64,000 nucleotides of DNA, taken from assembly GCA_015680685.1 (NCBI GenBank), contig MNCI01015627.1, positions 306,616 through 370,615 of the forward strand, in the 5' to 3' direction. This DNA is from Gnetum montanum (taxonomy: Eukaryota > Streptophyta > Gnetopsida > Gnetales > Gnetaceae). The notes under the pieces were generated by a model. That model worked only from the letters and a program-made list of their open reading frames with translations. It did no database searches and was not told the origin of the DNA. Of the stretch, positions 1 through 9,736 are shown in pieces; the first letter of the stretch is position 1; every line of letters starts with the position of its first letter. The position numbers and the translations under genes are program-made.

Positions 1-35
1 TAGTACTGAGGCACCTATTTAGCTTAAGTGTAATA

Positions 36-310
36 AGCAGCCGATTCCTTAGCTAGCCATACACACTCGTGGGTGCTCGTAACTAAGTCGTACTTATCAC
101 ACGTTCTAGCCTAGCAATGAGTAGCCGATTCCTTGACTAGCCGTACACACTGGACTACCACTGGGATTACCAAGCGCAGAATCCTGGAATACGCTACTGG
201 GTTACCAAGTAGCCAATGCTCGTAATCAAGTCGTACTCATGCGTTACGACAAGCAGCCGATTCCTTGACTAGCCGTACATGTCCGTAGATGCTCGTAATC
301 AAGTCGTACT
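36..310. repeat. Imperfect tandem subrepeats inside the Ath-1 LTR
   Basis: Three copies of 'agcagccgattccttgacta' start near 36, 119 and 252. They alternate with three copies of 'tgctcgtaatcaagtcgtac' near 74, 218 and 290. The other two LTR copies in the window do not show this expansion, so it looks specific to Ath-1's lineage. Confidence 0.75.
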
Positions 311-560
311 TGTGCACACTAGGAAAGCAGTAAATAAAAAAAAATAAATGAAACCACGTGCTGCAAGGTTTATCCAATCAAGTTTGTCTTTATTGCCGTA
401 CACAACTTGGGTTCAGGTTACAAGCTGCTCGAATAAAGAGCCGTTCACTCTAGGACTCCTACTGCGGGCACATGGGAAAAATTCTAACTCTGGAGTGATC
501 AATCTGCCAGAGCTTCGCTACTTCTAACCAGGATTGGGAAATGAAGGGAGTGCCGCCTCT

Positions 561-570
561 TATTTATAGA
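561..570 (-). promoter_or_regulatory. TATA box of the Ath-1 LTR
   Basis: On the minus strand the sequence reads TCTATAAATA. The same TATA motif occurs at the same place in the other two LTR copies (near 17848-17856 and 20530-20538). It marks the U3 core promoter. Confidence 0.7.
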
Positions 571-584
571 TATGACGGCGGACC

Positions 585-662
585 GCGATATCGCGTACGC
601 GATATCGCAGGGAAAGACGCGATATCGCATGGGATGTGATATCGCGGTGGCTGCGATATCGC
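585..662. promoter_or_regulatory. Five-fold palindrome array in the U3 of Ath-1
   Basis: The 10-bp palindrome GCGATATCGC occurs at 585, 599, 619 and 653, and as GTGATATCGC at 636. It lies just upstream, in the element's direction, of the TATA box at 561-570. The related LTRs at 17122 and 19752 have different dyads in the same place. This resembles a promoter-proximal binding-site array; the factor is unknown. Confidence 0.65.
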
Positions 663-688
663 GGCTCAGTGCATGTCACGTCTCATCA

Positions 689-699
689 TACCCCCATGA
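689..699 (-). other. Polypurine tract of Ath-1
   Basis: On the minus strand CATGGGGGTA lies directly before the LTR start TGATGAG. This is the position used to prime plus-strand DNA synthesis. It is also present at Ath-3 (17912) and, mutated, at Ath-2 (20687). Confidence 0.75.
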
Positions 700-1070
700 C
701 TGAATGAAAACTCGTCCTCGAGTTCTTTACAATGATATCAGGTAGGTATGGGATTATTAGGGGAAATGGAACTAATGGGATGACATGTGAACGGTCTTTA
801 TTACAAGACTTGACAAAACTGGTGTTCATGACAACAAGGGTGAACACCTTATTACAATGACATCAGGCCATAGTTGGCAGCTGAGAGAAAAGAGGAGAGA
901 GAATAGGAGAGAAGAAGAGAGAAGAGTCTTGTTGCTACCAACGCCTAGATTGCGCCTTCTGTTGTCCATCCGTAAGCGCATTATCGATTCTGCTCCTTGC
1001 ATAGCGGCTTCAATGCTGCTCCACTCCAAGTGTTTGCTCCAAATCCACTTCGTTGTTGTATGACGGTCAT

Positions 1071-1130
1071 CTGCACCCACAACACAATCATATATTAGCA
1101 AGGGTAATTGAATCATTAAGTAAATCATAC
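1071..1130 (-). other. 60-bp leader intron of the downstream-ORF position in Ath-1
   Basis: On the minus strand the segment starts GTATGA after AAG and ends GTGCAG, with an ATG immediately following at 1070. The same position is recognisable in Ath-2, Ath-3 and Ath-4, 60-62 bp long each time. In Ath-1 the reading frame after the ATG closes after about 29 codons, so the ORF itself is lost. Confidence 0.6.
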
Positions 1131-1201
1131 CTTGCTTCGATTTAGGTTCCTTGGCTAAGTTGTGGTATGGCTAATATGGATTTGGGAAAATGTAGATGAT
1201 G

Positions 1202-1312
1202 GCTACCGAAGGTGTAGGGGTTAGGAAGAAAAACGAAAAAATCTGGGGCTTAGGATAAAAATCGAAAAATCATGCCCTGTACCCCCATGACTAATCGTGA
1301 ACCTTCGGTAGC
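1202..1312. repeat. 12-bp inverted repeat with 87-bp spacer
   Basis: GCTACCGAAGGT at 1202-1213 is perfectly complementary to ACCTTCGGTAGC at 1301-1312. The spacer contains a second purine-tract-like block at 1280-1292. It lies just before the leader intron, where Ath-2 and Ath-4 carry a promoter-like dyad cluster. Confidence 0.6.
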
Positions 1313-2796
1313 GTTAGAATGGAGAAAGAAAAGGAGTAAGAAAGATAGGTAAAAAGGGACAACTATGGCATTAGTGAAAGGGATGTCATGATGGAAATGA
1401 ACAAAAATGTTAATTAATTACAAAAATGTTAAGGAAAAGAAATTAACTAATGTTCCAAATAGGAATGTCAGTGGGTCCTCCCCAAAGCAGGCTCATGCCC
1501 TTTGCCCTGACAATCCCACATTTAAAGAGTCTGTGGGCTTTGGGAATGTCCTTTGGAACAAGATTTAAAGTCTTAACCATAAGAATTTACCAAAAAGAAA
1601 ACAAAGCATCAACCAAAGTATATACAATGATACCACCGGCAATGAGGTGAACAATGGAAAGAAGAAATGAAAGAAGAGAAATGGAATGGAATCCCAAGAA
1701 CAAGGTGGTGTACAGCCCCTTGTGTGTTTTATGATTAATGTGACTTGGCGAATCTCGTTCCAATTCTGGCGCAAACCAACCACTTCCAGTGACTTCGCAT
1801 CAATGCATTTGGTTAACCCATCCACTTGGATAACAAGGATGCATCTTCGAAGAGCCACCACCATTCCGACGAAACAACGAAGAGAATGGGAAGCGAGAGG
1901 GGCCTTAGTTAGAGGGAACACTTTGGTTCCATAACCAGTGCTTGCAGCCCAAATTTTATTTCGTCTAAGGGGTGTGCTTTGAATCCTCACTTTTGCCTTT
2001 TGCTTTCTTTCTTTTTTGTTTTGTTTTGTTTTGTGTTTTGTGTTTTTATGCGTGGGGACCACACCATGCAAAGACTTCTTATTTTTATTGTCTCAGCTTC
2101 CGATTATTGGGTAACATTAGAACGGTGAGAAAACCCAAGAAGAAAACATCCAAGCACCCAAGTGAATGACCAACACAAAAACATCAAGTTCCCTTGAAGT
2201 CACACCCTTTGCAATCCTTGAGTCCTTCCTTAGTTTGAGAAATGCCCAGTCACCTGTTCATTGAAGTTCTTATTAAGAGGGAACTATACATTTCCAAGCC
2301 AAGGGAGACCATAGACTTGACGGATGGTTGGATGAAGTGATCTCATTGCCTGCCATATTAAAAGAACACACCTTAGTATCAACAATGTAACTTAAAGGTA
2401 AAAACCAAACATGAGCAATCAATGAAAAACCAGTTCATCCCATTGGCCCGAACACTTATTGGGTGACGAACTTACATGATGGATGACACACACACACAAA
2501 ATAGAAAAGGTATAACGATGGTGTAAAACAAAAACATTAAAAGTTAAAGAAATTTGTAAAACAAAAATGTGTAAAACAAAAATGTTGTAAAACAAAAGCA
2601 TGTAAAACAAAAACTGAAAAAGAACTGAGGGCCCCATATGGTTAGCATAGGTGGCCATCTCCCCCATGACTGAGTTGTAAGGGAGAGATCCGAAGTAATG
2701 AGTGTTTGTTTGAATTTCGTAGAAGTGCCCAACTTCTCCCAATTGATGATCTTAGATTCAGGGGTGGAAGTTGGCGACGCTCACGTTCCAATGAGT

Positions 2797-3687
2797 CTAT
2801 GCCACAGTTGTTGGCATGAGTTTCCTCAGTTCAATCCATGCATATTTGTTTGCCCTATTAGAAGCTGTCAACCATGGGGTGTCTACTACTTCTTGTGTGG
2901 TTGCTACATACAGGCATCTTTGTTGTAGAGTTTCTTGGGCACACCTGTGACATGGAGACATTTCCTCCGTGTCATCACCCGATGAATCATTGTATGTGAT
3001 GCATGGAACTATCCTCTTCTCGATCTTTCCACATATGTTTATCTTGGAGATTTCCAAGGAAAGATCGTGGATCCTAAGGCATGCGTCCACCATACTTAGC
3101 CATGCCCTTCCCATTATAATTGGGAAGTCCCCTTCGTTATTGTTAACATCGATCACTAGGAAATCCGCTGGGTAGGACCAACCACTCACAGTGGTGATAA
3201 CATCCTCCACTAATCCCAAGGGAATAGTGATGGACTGGTCTGCCAGCTCTAGTTGGATGTTGCTCTTCTTAAGTTGGGGCAGGTTCCAGGCGTGATACAT
3301 CTTCTGCGAAATTAAGTTGACTCCGGAACCTGAGTCAAGAAGAGCTCGATGTGGTGCATTCCCAACGATCTGCAAATAAATAAAGGGACTCCCAGGATCA
3401 GTTAGTTTCCTGGGAAGGTGGCCTACCTTGATCCAGTCAGTGATGGTATGTGTTAACATAACCGTATGCGTTACACTCCCTTGGACTGTAGGGTGCTCCG
3501 AAGCGTTAGTAGTTAGAGGCCTATACATGGCCTCAATCGCTTGTTGTTGCAAGAGCCTGTCTACGCTCTTAGTTCTGAAAAAGGGTCTCTTCTTTGTACA
3601 GTTGTCGCCAGAACTAGTACCCGGTTGGATATTTACAGCTCTCGCAGCGTGACGTTGCTGCGGTTGAGGAGGAAGTTCCCCTTGCAT
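2797..3687 (-). pseudogene. Ath-1 aspartic protease (C-terminal part of gag-pro)
   Basis: This open stretch of 296 codons encodes a retroviral-type aspartic protease that would cut the gag polyprotein. The active-site motif ALLDSGSGVNLIS lies near residues 115-127. It is followed by the family pattern ELADQSI...PLG..EDV, a hydrophobic strand (ADFLVID) and the late IIMGRAWL. These patterns match Athila proteases. The N-terminal 80 residues are a linker rich in P and Q. It lies in another frame from gag: the continuous frame is broken by a 1-nt shift near 3835, beside a CCCCC run. An RT would normally follow; here the sequence passes into post-integrase DNA near 2700-2790. Confidence 0.8.
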
Positions 3688-3740
3688 TGTTGGAGCAGAA
3701 GGTGTTATGGGAACTACTTGAGGAAGAGGTGCAGGTGGAG

Positions 3741-4016
3741 TTAGAGGATGGATGGAATGTGGGATGTCTCTCGGAGGAGAAGGAGTCCTTCTGAAGTACT
3801 CCCGAGCGTGGTAGTGACGTTGGGGGTAGTGTGACTTATAGAGTCACCTGGAGAAACCGGCTGCTGCACATAATAACCGTAAGGATCAGGCTTCCGGTAA
3901 GGGTACTGATGTGTTGGCGGTGGCATCCCCCATGACTGTGGGTATTTCCACTGCTGGTGTTGTCCAATGGGCTGCGGAGGCGTTCCACTTGGATAATACA
4001 TCAAGGGTTGGTGGAA
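3741..4016 (-). pseudogene. Ath-1 gag-protease linker
   Basis: This stretch is in the same frame as gag and is separated from it only by one TAG stop at 4017-4019, which looks like a decayed CAG. It encodes a proline-, tyrosine- and glutamine-rich segment (for example YYPSGTPPQP). The same P/Y-rich linker is seen in Ath-2 near 38560-39100. It ends at the frameshift that separates it from the protease frame. Confidence 0.7.
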
Positions 4017-5996
4017 CTACCTTGGGTTACCTTGTGGATAAGGTAACCTTCGGGGTGTTTGCCGTTGATTAAGTTTTGGATTTAATGCATACACCCCAGA
4101 CTCCTGCAGATGTGAGATAATTGGGCAACATCCCTTAGGGTGGTCATAGTAATAGACCTCACATCCACCATCATTGTCTAAATCAGAATTTTCAGCCTCA
4201 TCGGAGTTAGAAATTTTTCCCTTACCCTTGTTATGTGCAGGGTTAAAGTTCCTCCACATGTTTTTGCCTTTATCACTACTTTGCTCATCCTTAGACTCCT
4301 CTACAATTTTCAAAACTATTTCTATTCGTGAGTCTAAGGAATCCCACATTTGGTCTACCTTAGCCAATACCTTCGTTGTTAACTTTTGGATCGGCACAGT
4401 TTTCCTGTTCACCAACTCTTCGAGTGGTGACTCATCCTCCTGATCACAGAATTTCACTCCCTTCTTGCAAAGGTAGGGATCGCGGTTGTATTCCTCCGCA
4501 CTTTCTCTTTTACGTAGCTCACCCTCTTCTTGCGCTACTTGTTCCAACAAAACTTCAACTTCATGGGCTCTTAGTTGAGAGAGTCTCCCTTGGGCGTAAG
4601 TCCCAAGAGTTCTTCTCGTTTCATTTCGTAGCCCATCCACGAGGTGGCGAAGTTGATCCCGCTTAGCGTACCCATGGCCCGGGCAACGATGTAGCAATGT
4701 GTAGTAACGGGCCATGGCAGCATCCAAGGATTCATGAGCTCCTTGTTTCCAGCCTTGGATCTGCTTACGCAAGTTAGACACTCTGGAGTACGTTTGATAT
4801 TTGTTGTTGAACAATTCAAGCATCGTACTCCACCTCCTGATGGTTTCCGGTTCTAAGGACCGGTACCAGCTCTCTGCTTCTTTAGTGAGTGTCCTAGGGA
4901 ACAACTTGAGTTTCTGCCACTCATTATCTATGTTCTGCAAGGCACAGGCATCGTGGAATGCCTGTAAATGATGCTGAGGATCAGCGTTGTATCCCCCTTC
5001 AAAACGTGGGATATTATTTATGTCCAAACGCTTGATCCTACTGTCCTTTAAATGCCTTGTGGGAATCCTAACTGCCTCTCTAATATCAAGCATGCTTTGG
5101 CTTGTGAATAGGGGTTCATCATGATCATTTCTTTCATGACGTCTGTGAGGTCTACGTGGTGGTTCCCTACTCTCCCTACGTCCTTGCCCTTGTCCTAACT
5201 CCTCTCGACCTTCCTGTCGAGGCATTTCATCTCTTTTACCTTTACTCTCCGCGTTATGCTCATGGTGGCTATGCCTAGATGTAGAAGGAGAGGGTGAATG
5301 ATGAGATGAAGGAGATGAAGAAGGGGATCCATCACCATGGTGATGTTTCTTGCCTTCTCTTTGGCTAGTTCGGCCCCGATCGTTGTGACGATCAACGAGT
5401 CCGTCATTAGTGTGAGTAGTTGTTCCTGCCGTGAACAGCTGGTGCTCACGGGGATCAGAGCCTGGAATATGTATCGTTGATCTAAGGCCCTGATGCCTAA
5501 CCTCTTCACTAGAGTGAGGAGGAGGAACATCATTTTCTAAGAAACCCATCGTGAGGGGTTCCTCTTCTCCTATTTCACTAATGACGTGGGGAACCTTGCC
5601 CTTCAATAGTGAATGTTGGCTCTCCTGCCTTTCGTCCCGAATACGTTGGGCATTTGTGGGACGATAATCCCTTATGCGATATATTCCAGCAACGTATTCA
5701 GCGAATAAGTCCTGCATGCCAATCTGTGCCAATTCACGGAGGAGCATGTTCGGAACGAATCGATCTGGTGGCAAGACTATATTACCAACCGAATCTCTCC
5801 AGCGCAACTGTTCGTCCTGATGGAGGGTAAAAGTGTAATCAAGGATATACTCATCGGGATGAGTATAAGTTATCGAATACTGTTTAGGACTTGGCTGATA
5901 TGGGTTATGCGTACGATCCTGACTTTTTCTTGTATTATCCTTAGGTGAGTTGATTGCATGAGAAGAAGCCATTTCTAATGGTGTGCTAACTTTCAC
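4017..5996 (-). CDS. gag: Ath-1 gag polyprotein
   Basis: An uninterrupted frame of 659 codons encodes the capsid precursor that packages element RNA. Residues about 1-60 are polar. A low-complexity region rich in His, Ser and Arg (SPSSSPSSHHSPSPSTSRHS) lies near 230-300. The retrotransposon gag core follows at about 310-480, with the signature LKLFPRTL...A.SWYRSL.P.TI..W..M...F. A Cys/His segment near the C-terminus (GCEVYYYDHPKGCCP) may be what is left of a zinc knuckle; no intact CCHC is visible. The start at 5996 lies about 100 bp downstream of the primer-binding site. Such a long open frame in otherwise decayed DNA means recent insertion or selection on gag. Confidence 0.88.
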   Translation of the reverse strand: MKVSTPLEMASSHAINSPKDNTRKSQDRTHNPYQPSPKQYSITYTHPDEYILDYTFTLHQDEQLRWRDSVGNIVLPPDRFVPNMLLRELAQIGMQDLFAEYVAGIYRIRDYRPTNAQRIRDERQESQHSLLKGKVPHVISEIGEEEPLTMGFLENDVPPPHSSEEVRHQGLRSTIHIPGSDPREHQLFTAGTTTHTNDGLVDRHNDRGRTSQREGKKHHHGDGSPSSSPSSHHSPSPSTSRHSHHEHNAESKGKRDEMPRQEGREELGQGQGRRESREPPRRPHRRHERNDHDEPLFTSQSMLDIREAVRIPTRHLKDSRIKRLDINNIPRFEGGYNADPQHHLQAFHDACALQNIDNEWQKLKLFPRTLTKEAESWYRSLEPETIRRWSTMLELFNNKYQTYSRVSNLRKQIQGWKQGAHESLDAAMARYYTLLHRCPGHGYAKRDQLRHLVDGLRNETRRTLGTYAQGRLSQLRAHEVEVLLEQVAQEEGELRKRESAEEYNRDPYLCKKGVKFCDQEDESPLEELVNRKTVPIQKLTTKVLAKVDQMWDSLDSRIEIVLKIVEESKDEQSSDKGKNMWRNFNPAHNKGKGKISNSDEAENSDLDNDGGCEVYYYDHPKGCCPIISHLQESGVYALNPKLNQRQTPRRLPYPQGNPR

Positions 5997-6099
5997 CGTT
6001 ATTTATGTTCTGAATTAACTGATTAACCCTAAGGTTCGTTTTAAGCTCACAACGATGTGAGTGATATCCCTTATGTTTAATTGGCGAAAAAACACTTAG

Positions 6100-6117
6100 T
6101 CCCTAGCAACGGCACCA
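6100..6117 (-). other. Primer-binding site of Ath-1
   Basis: On the minus strand TGGTGCCGTTGCTAGGGA follows the LTR end CTCATCA after one base. It differs by two transitions from TGGCGCCGTTGCCGGGGA, the Asp-tRNA primer site I recall for Athila elements. Confidence 0.7.
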
Positions 6118-6118
6118 A

Positions 6119-6360
6119 TGATGAGTGGCGAGGTACCCCTACACTCAACCATATGAATACGAGCGTGCACGCGCGATCCGGTTGAACTCCGTAGACTAAA
6201 TGCCTTAACACCACAAGAAACACTTGGGGTTAATCGTTCGTTGTCTTCCCAGGCTTGCTTGTAAGTGTCACTGTGTATGGTTAAGCAAGTCTGAGATATG
6301 TGATTTTTTTGGTGTTTTTCAATTTATCTTCTATGCTATCAGAGGAAAGGGTTGAGAAAC
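6119..6360 (-). repeat. Ath-1 5' LTR (fragment)
   Basis: The fragment starts TGATGAGTGGCGAGGTACCC and aligns with 17122 and 19752. Alignment stops at the N at 6361; the sequence after it is not LTR. Only about 240 bp of an LTR expected to be at least 700 bp remain. Confidence 0.8.
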
Positions 6361-6361
6361 N
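6361..6361. other. Single-N assembly join
   Basis: LTR homology ends exactly here, so the N marks a join between two contigs, not one unread base. Confidence 0.7.
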
Positions 6362-6506
6362 TAATCCACTAATGATGCTATATGGATCCATGAGATCAGA
6401 CTTGTTGAGTGGGGGATCACTTCTACCCATACTCCCTTGTTCACATGAGTTAACTTTTTGAATGGTGGGAGAGCTAGTGTAGGAACACCTCTTTCGACTT
6501 TCTTGT
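6362..6506. other. Unassigned sequence
   Basis: This is a short stretch between the assembly join and a solo LTR. It has no LTR homology and no coding signal that I can see. Confidence 0.5.
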
Positions 6507-7010
6507 TATGACATCCCATTCCTAGATGTCAAAAAAACACAATTGTTCATTGCTTAATTCATTTCCTTCATTACATTCATATGTAATATAATAGAAATAT
6601 CATAAAATACTTTGAATAATGAATAATTGGTAAATGAATAACGGGTACACAAAATAGGAAAGAAAATTTTATTAATAAGAGTACTTTATTGTAACACCCT
6701 TTGGGTTATCTTCCTAGGCCACTTAAGCCTTAGAGGCAATTTGGCACTACCACCATGGTTAGGCTATTCGGTTGAAGGGGTGATCAATTCCTTCTTGTCC
6801 CACTTCATCTAGCTCTCATCACTTGTTATTAGAAGCTTTGGAATGCCATGCCCAGCACGACCTCTAAACCTAACCTTAAATGACATAGATCAAACCCATC
6901 AACAAGGGATACATGAATAATTGTAACTCATAATGAGGTAGCTCTTTATTTGAAGGTTAATTACATTTTTACAATGCATTTCCACCCTTAACAAGGGACA
7001 AGATGTTATG
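6507..7010 (+). mobile_element. Solo LTR, family S, plus orientation
   Basis: The 504-bp segment is flanked by perfect 5-bp target duplications: CTTGT at 6502-6506 and at 7011-7015. It aligns in reverse complement with 11686-12182. The ends are TATGACATCCC and GATGTTATG, decayed forms of TGTGACATCC...GGATGTTACA. No internal region is attached, so it is a product of LTR-LTR recombination. Confidence 0.8.
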
Positions 7011-7015
7011 CTTGT

Positions 7016-9189
7016 GCTTTTCCTACAAGTTGCTTTTGCAGGTTTCATGCTTGGAGAAGACCTAGATGGGTGTGTCATGTTTTTGTATGTCTTTTTGTGT
7101 TAATTTTTTATGATGAAGATTATTACATGTTTTGTTATGCTTGGAGGTGTTTTTGACTCATTTTAATGAGTTTAGGAGGTTTTTGGATCTATTGGGACTT
7201 GTTTGGAGGCATTTGGAGGCTTCAGGCATCAAAATAAGCATTTTTATATTTTGCCCTAGTAGGTGAGACATCTCACCATAAATTAGAATGTCCTAGGTGA
7301 GAGGTCCCAACTGTGTAGGTGACATCTTAGGTGTGATGTCCCATTAGAATTTGGGACATCCCAAAATCAAATGGGACATCCCAGAAAAATAGTAGAAATT
7401 CCATCCAAGAGCTGGGTTTTTGTAGGAGACGTCTTAGCAAAGCTAGAGATGATCCAAATGGATGAGGAAACTTCTAGAAACACCCATCCTAACTCAAGAA
7501 ATAGTTGGAATGCAATGGAAAAAGATGGAAATAGCTAGGAAGAAGATAAGAAGACTTGGAAAACATCTGGAAAACCTAAGGGTAAATTACGGAAAGGTCT
7601 CGAGGGTTCTTATTTTTTGGTTTTAAATAAATATTGATGTATTCATCATTATTGATGGGAAGGAGGAAGAGAAAATGCTCTTGAAAGTGGAGAGCTGGGC
7701 CAGAGAGAGTGGGTGAGCACATAGGATGAGTGCAATTGGTAATTGTAGCTCCAAGATTAGCTTGTGATGTATTGATCTATGTGTGCTATTCTCTTATATC
7801 TCATTTATGAGTTAAGATCTCAGTCTCAGGTTATGGGGGAGATTCCTATTGGTTGTCTTACATCGAAAATAATCATTCTGTGATTGGAGAGCCTCATGCT
7901 TTATAATATTGTTTGAGTGTGATTGGGTTTTTGGATGCTTATGGGTTGTGTGAACCCTATTGTGATCTTCTAATAATTTTATTGAGGATATTTAATTTTC
8001 TTGTTTTCTAGCAAATAAATTTATCTTTCCATAATATCTGGATTTAGTGCATTGAAGGTAATTTATTTGTGGAGCAAACTTGCTTCAATATGTATATAAA
8101 ATTACATTTGAGATTTATTATCATTTAATCTTTGTAACTATTATAGTAATTAAAAAGCTATACATTTCACTTATTTTATGAGCATCTTTACATGTTACTA
8201 ATCATATTAATTTCAATTAAATGTAGGCTTAAGGATAAGAAAAGGAAAAACAAAATGATAGTTCTTAATTTCAATGGCATGCTATGAAAATTAGTTCATG
8301 AAATTGTTAAGTCCAAATTATAAAAAATTAAATAGCCATACGATCTATATATAAGACTAAAATACTACTTTTTAAGGCTAGGAATTATTGATTACTTGGA
8401 CTCTTTGCAACAAGAAGGAATAGATATTAGAGTTTGGCCTTTTAGAGATTTTCAAAATTTGATGGCTATATGTAGTGCGATTTTCAAAGATAGAGACTAT
8501 TAGCCAAAGTATAGTTTTACACAAGAAGACTGTTCACAATAAGATTACTCGACAACTTCAATTAGTAGACATTTAAAGCCTCTATTCCAAAAACTGTTGA
8601 AAAAACTGCTTGAAAGACATAGAGATCAAAATAAAAAATATAATATCATTAAAGTGGATAATAGTTTAAAAAAAATGGTATAAGAGGACATGCCTAATTT
8701 TCTACAAGTAGTTTTATATTATCCAAACTTAGATAATGATGATGATCTTATGTCTTCATTGATATTTTCAGTATTTGTTAACTTGCATTAAATTACATAG
8801 GACTAGATGATCAGGTGAAATATACATTCATGATATTTAATAAAAATATCATGTAATAATTCTTCATTATAAATATCATATTGTAAAGATTACTACCTTG
8901 AAAAATGATGCACATTTAGCCTATTAAAAAAATGAATAGATCATGAAAAATCATATACTACATTGTATAAATTATTAAATAATAAAGGACAATATTAAAG
9001 TTATTATCTACCATATATGAATTAAGAACTACAAGGTAATAACTAAATAATATTTACATAGAATAATTAAAAATTAAACATCTAATAATGCCATTAGGAT
9101 AATTTTCTTTAGTTTAGAATAAGATAAAAAAACATTATAATATTTCTAATGATGATAGATGTAAGCAATAACTTCAATTAGTATGCATA
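7016..9189. other. AT-rich sequence without recognised features
   Basis: There is no sustained reading frame, no LTR match and no RNA gene that I can support. It is probably very old transposon DNA. A short run of 'gggacatccc'-like dyads lies around 7260-7390. Confidence 0.4.
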
Positions 9190-9736
9190 GGAAAGCACAT
9201 GGAATAGAAAAATTTCAAAATTAATGATAATTGTATTTAAAAGAATACTACTAAAAATGAAGGGGAAATTTTATAGGATAGTAATCAATTCTACCATGTT
9301 ATATGATGCTAATTATTAAGTTGTACAAACTAGGCATGAATGACAAATTAGTATGGTAGAAATATGAATGCTTAGATAGATGTTCAATGTTACCGAGAGA
9401 GATAAACTACATAATATGGATATTAGAGGAAGGCTTGGAGTAACATCTATTTCAAATAAGCTAGAAGATTGGTAGGTTAAATGGTTTAGACATATGCAAA
9501 GAAGATTAGACAATAAAATAAGATTACTATATCATTATTCCAAGAAATCCACCAAAATAAAGATAAAAGAAAACATGGGGAAAAATAATTGAAGTTGATT
9601 TGAAGAAACTAAAAATAAATAAAGATCTAAGTCTTCTTAAAGGAAAATGGTAAAAAAAAAAAAAAAAAAAAAAAAACTCATGTAGCCAATCCCACTTTAT
9701 TGGAACAAGGATATAATAATGCTAATGATGATAATC
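9190..9736 (+). mobile_element. RTE-type LINE, 5'-truncated 3' end
   Basis: Conceptual translation with many stops recovers the plant RTE C-terminal pattern. MKGKFYR lies near 9256; DIRGRLGV lies near 9420, and KWFRHMQRR follows near 9480. The 3' end has the family tail resembling 'ccaatcccactttattggaacaagg' broken by A-rich sequence, then a trinucleotide-like tail of ATA/ATG units at 9710-9736. An A run at 9653-9676 interrupts it. Only the last 180 or so codons plus the 3' UTR are present, as expected from abortive target-primed reverse transcription. Confidence 0.75.

Larger units (their letters stand above)
1..688 (-). repeat. Ath-1 3' LTR (partial)
   Basis: The LTR is recognised by its CTCATCA end at 682-688 next to a purine tract, and by alignment to the LTRs at 17122-17911 and 19752-20686. 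The shared block containing 'gactcctactgcgggcac' is near 446. The 3' part of this LTR lies outside the window. Confidence 0.85.
703..2640 (-). other. Ath-1 3' internal non-coding region
   Basis: This region aligns by eye with 17912-19751 (Ath-3), 24336-25900 (Ath-2) and the reverse of 60230-61690 (Ath-4). Shared landmarks are a block with 'gggtcctccccaaag' and a run of 'gtaaaacaaaaa' units near 2520-2620. The 168-codon open frame at 1565-2071 is not kept open in the other copies, so I do not call it a gene. Confidence 0.6.
1..6360 (-). mobile_element. Ath-1: Athila-like LTR retrotransposon, gag-protease only
   Basis: The element reads on the minus strand. Its 3' LTR ends at 688 and its 5' LTR begins at 6119; both edges carry the terminal TGATGAG/CTCATCA inverted repeat. 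A purine tract lies at 689-699 and a primer-binding site at 6100-6117. Between them are gag and protease, but no RT, RNase H or integrase: the protease end runs almost directly into the block that follows integrase in Ath-2 and Ath-4. The gag type, protease type and Asp-tRNA-like primer site point to the Athila clade. The left end is cut by the window and the right LTR by an assembly gap at 6361. It is the least decayed element here and would need enzymes from a full relative. Confidence 0.85.

Noticed and set aside
585-662. CRISPR-like array
   Set aside because: Units are 10-bp palindromes at 14-20 bp spacing in a plant LTR promoter; there are no spacers or cas genes.
826-1128. 100-codon minus-strand frame crossing the leader intron of Ath-1
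   Set aside because: It reads through the proposed intron and has no counterpart protein in Ath-2 or Ath-4; the ATG after the intron gives only a short peptide.
1565-2071. 168-codon open frame on the minus strand of Ath-1
   Set aside because: The equivalent DNA in Ath-3 and Ath-4 is recognisable but has frame-breaking indels, so conservation is of sequence, not of protein.
4174-4819. Plus-strand and out-of-frame minus-strand frames within Ath-1 gag
   Set aside because: They are shadows of the 659-codon gag frame.
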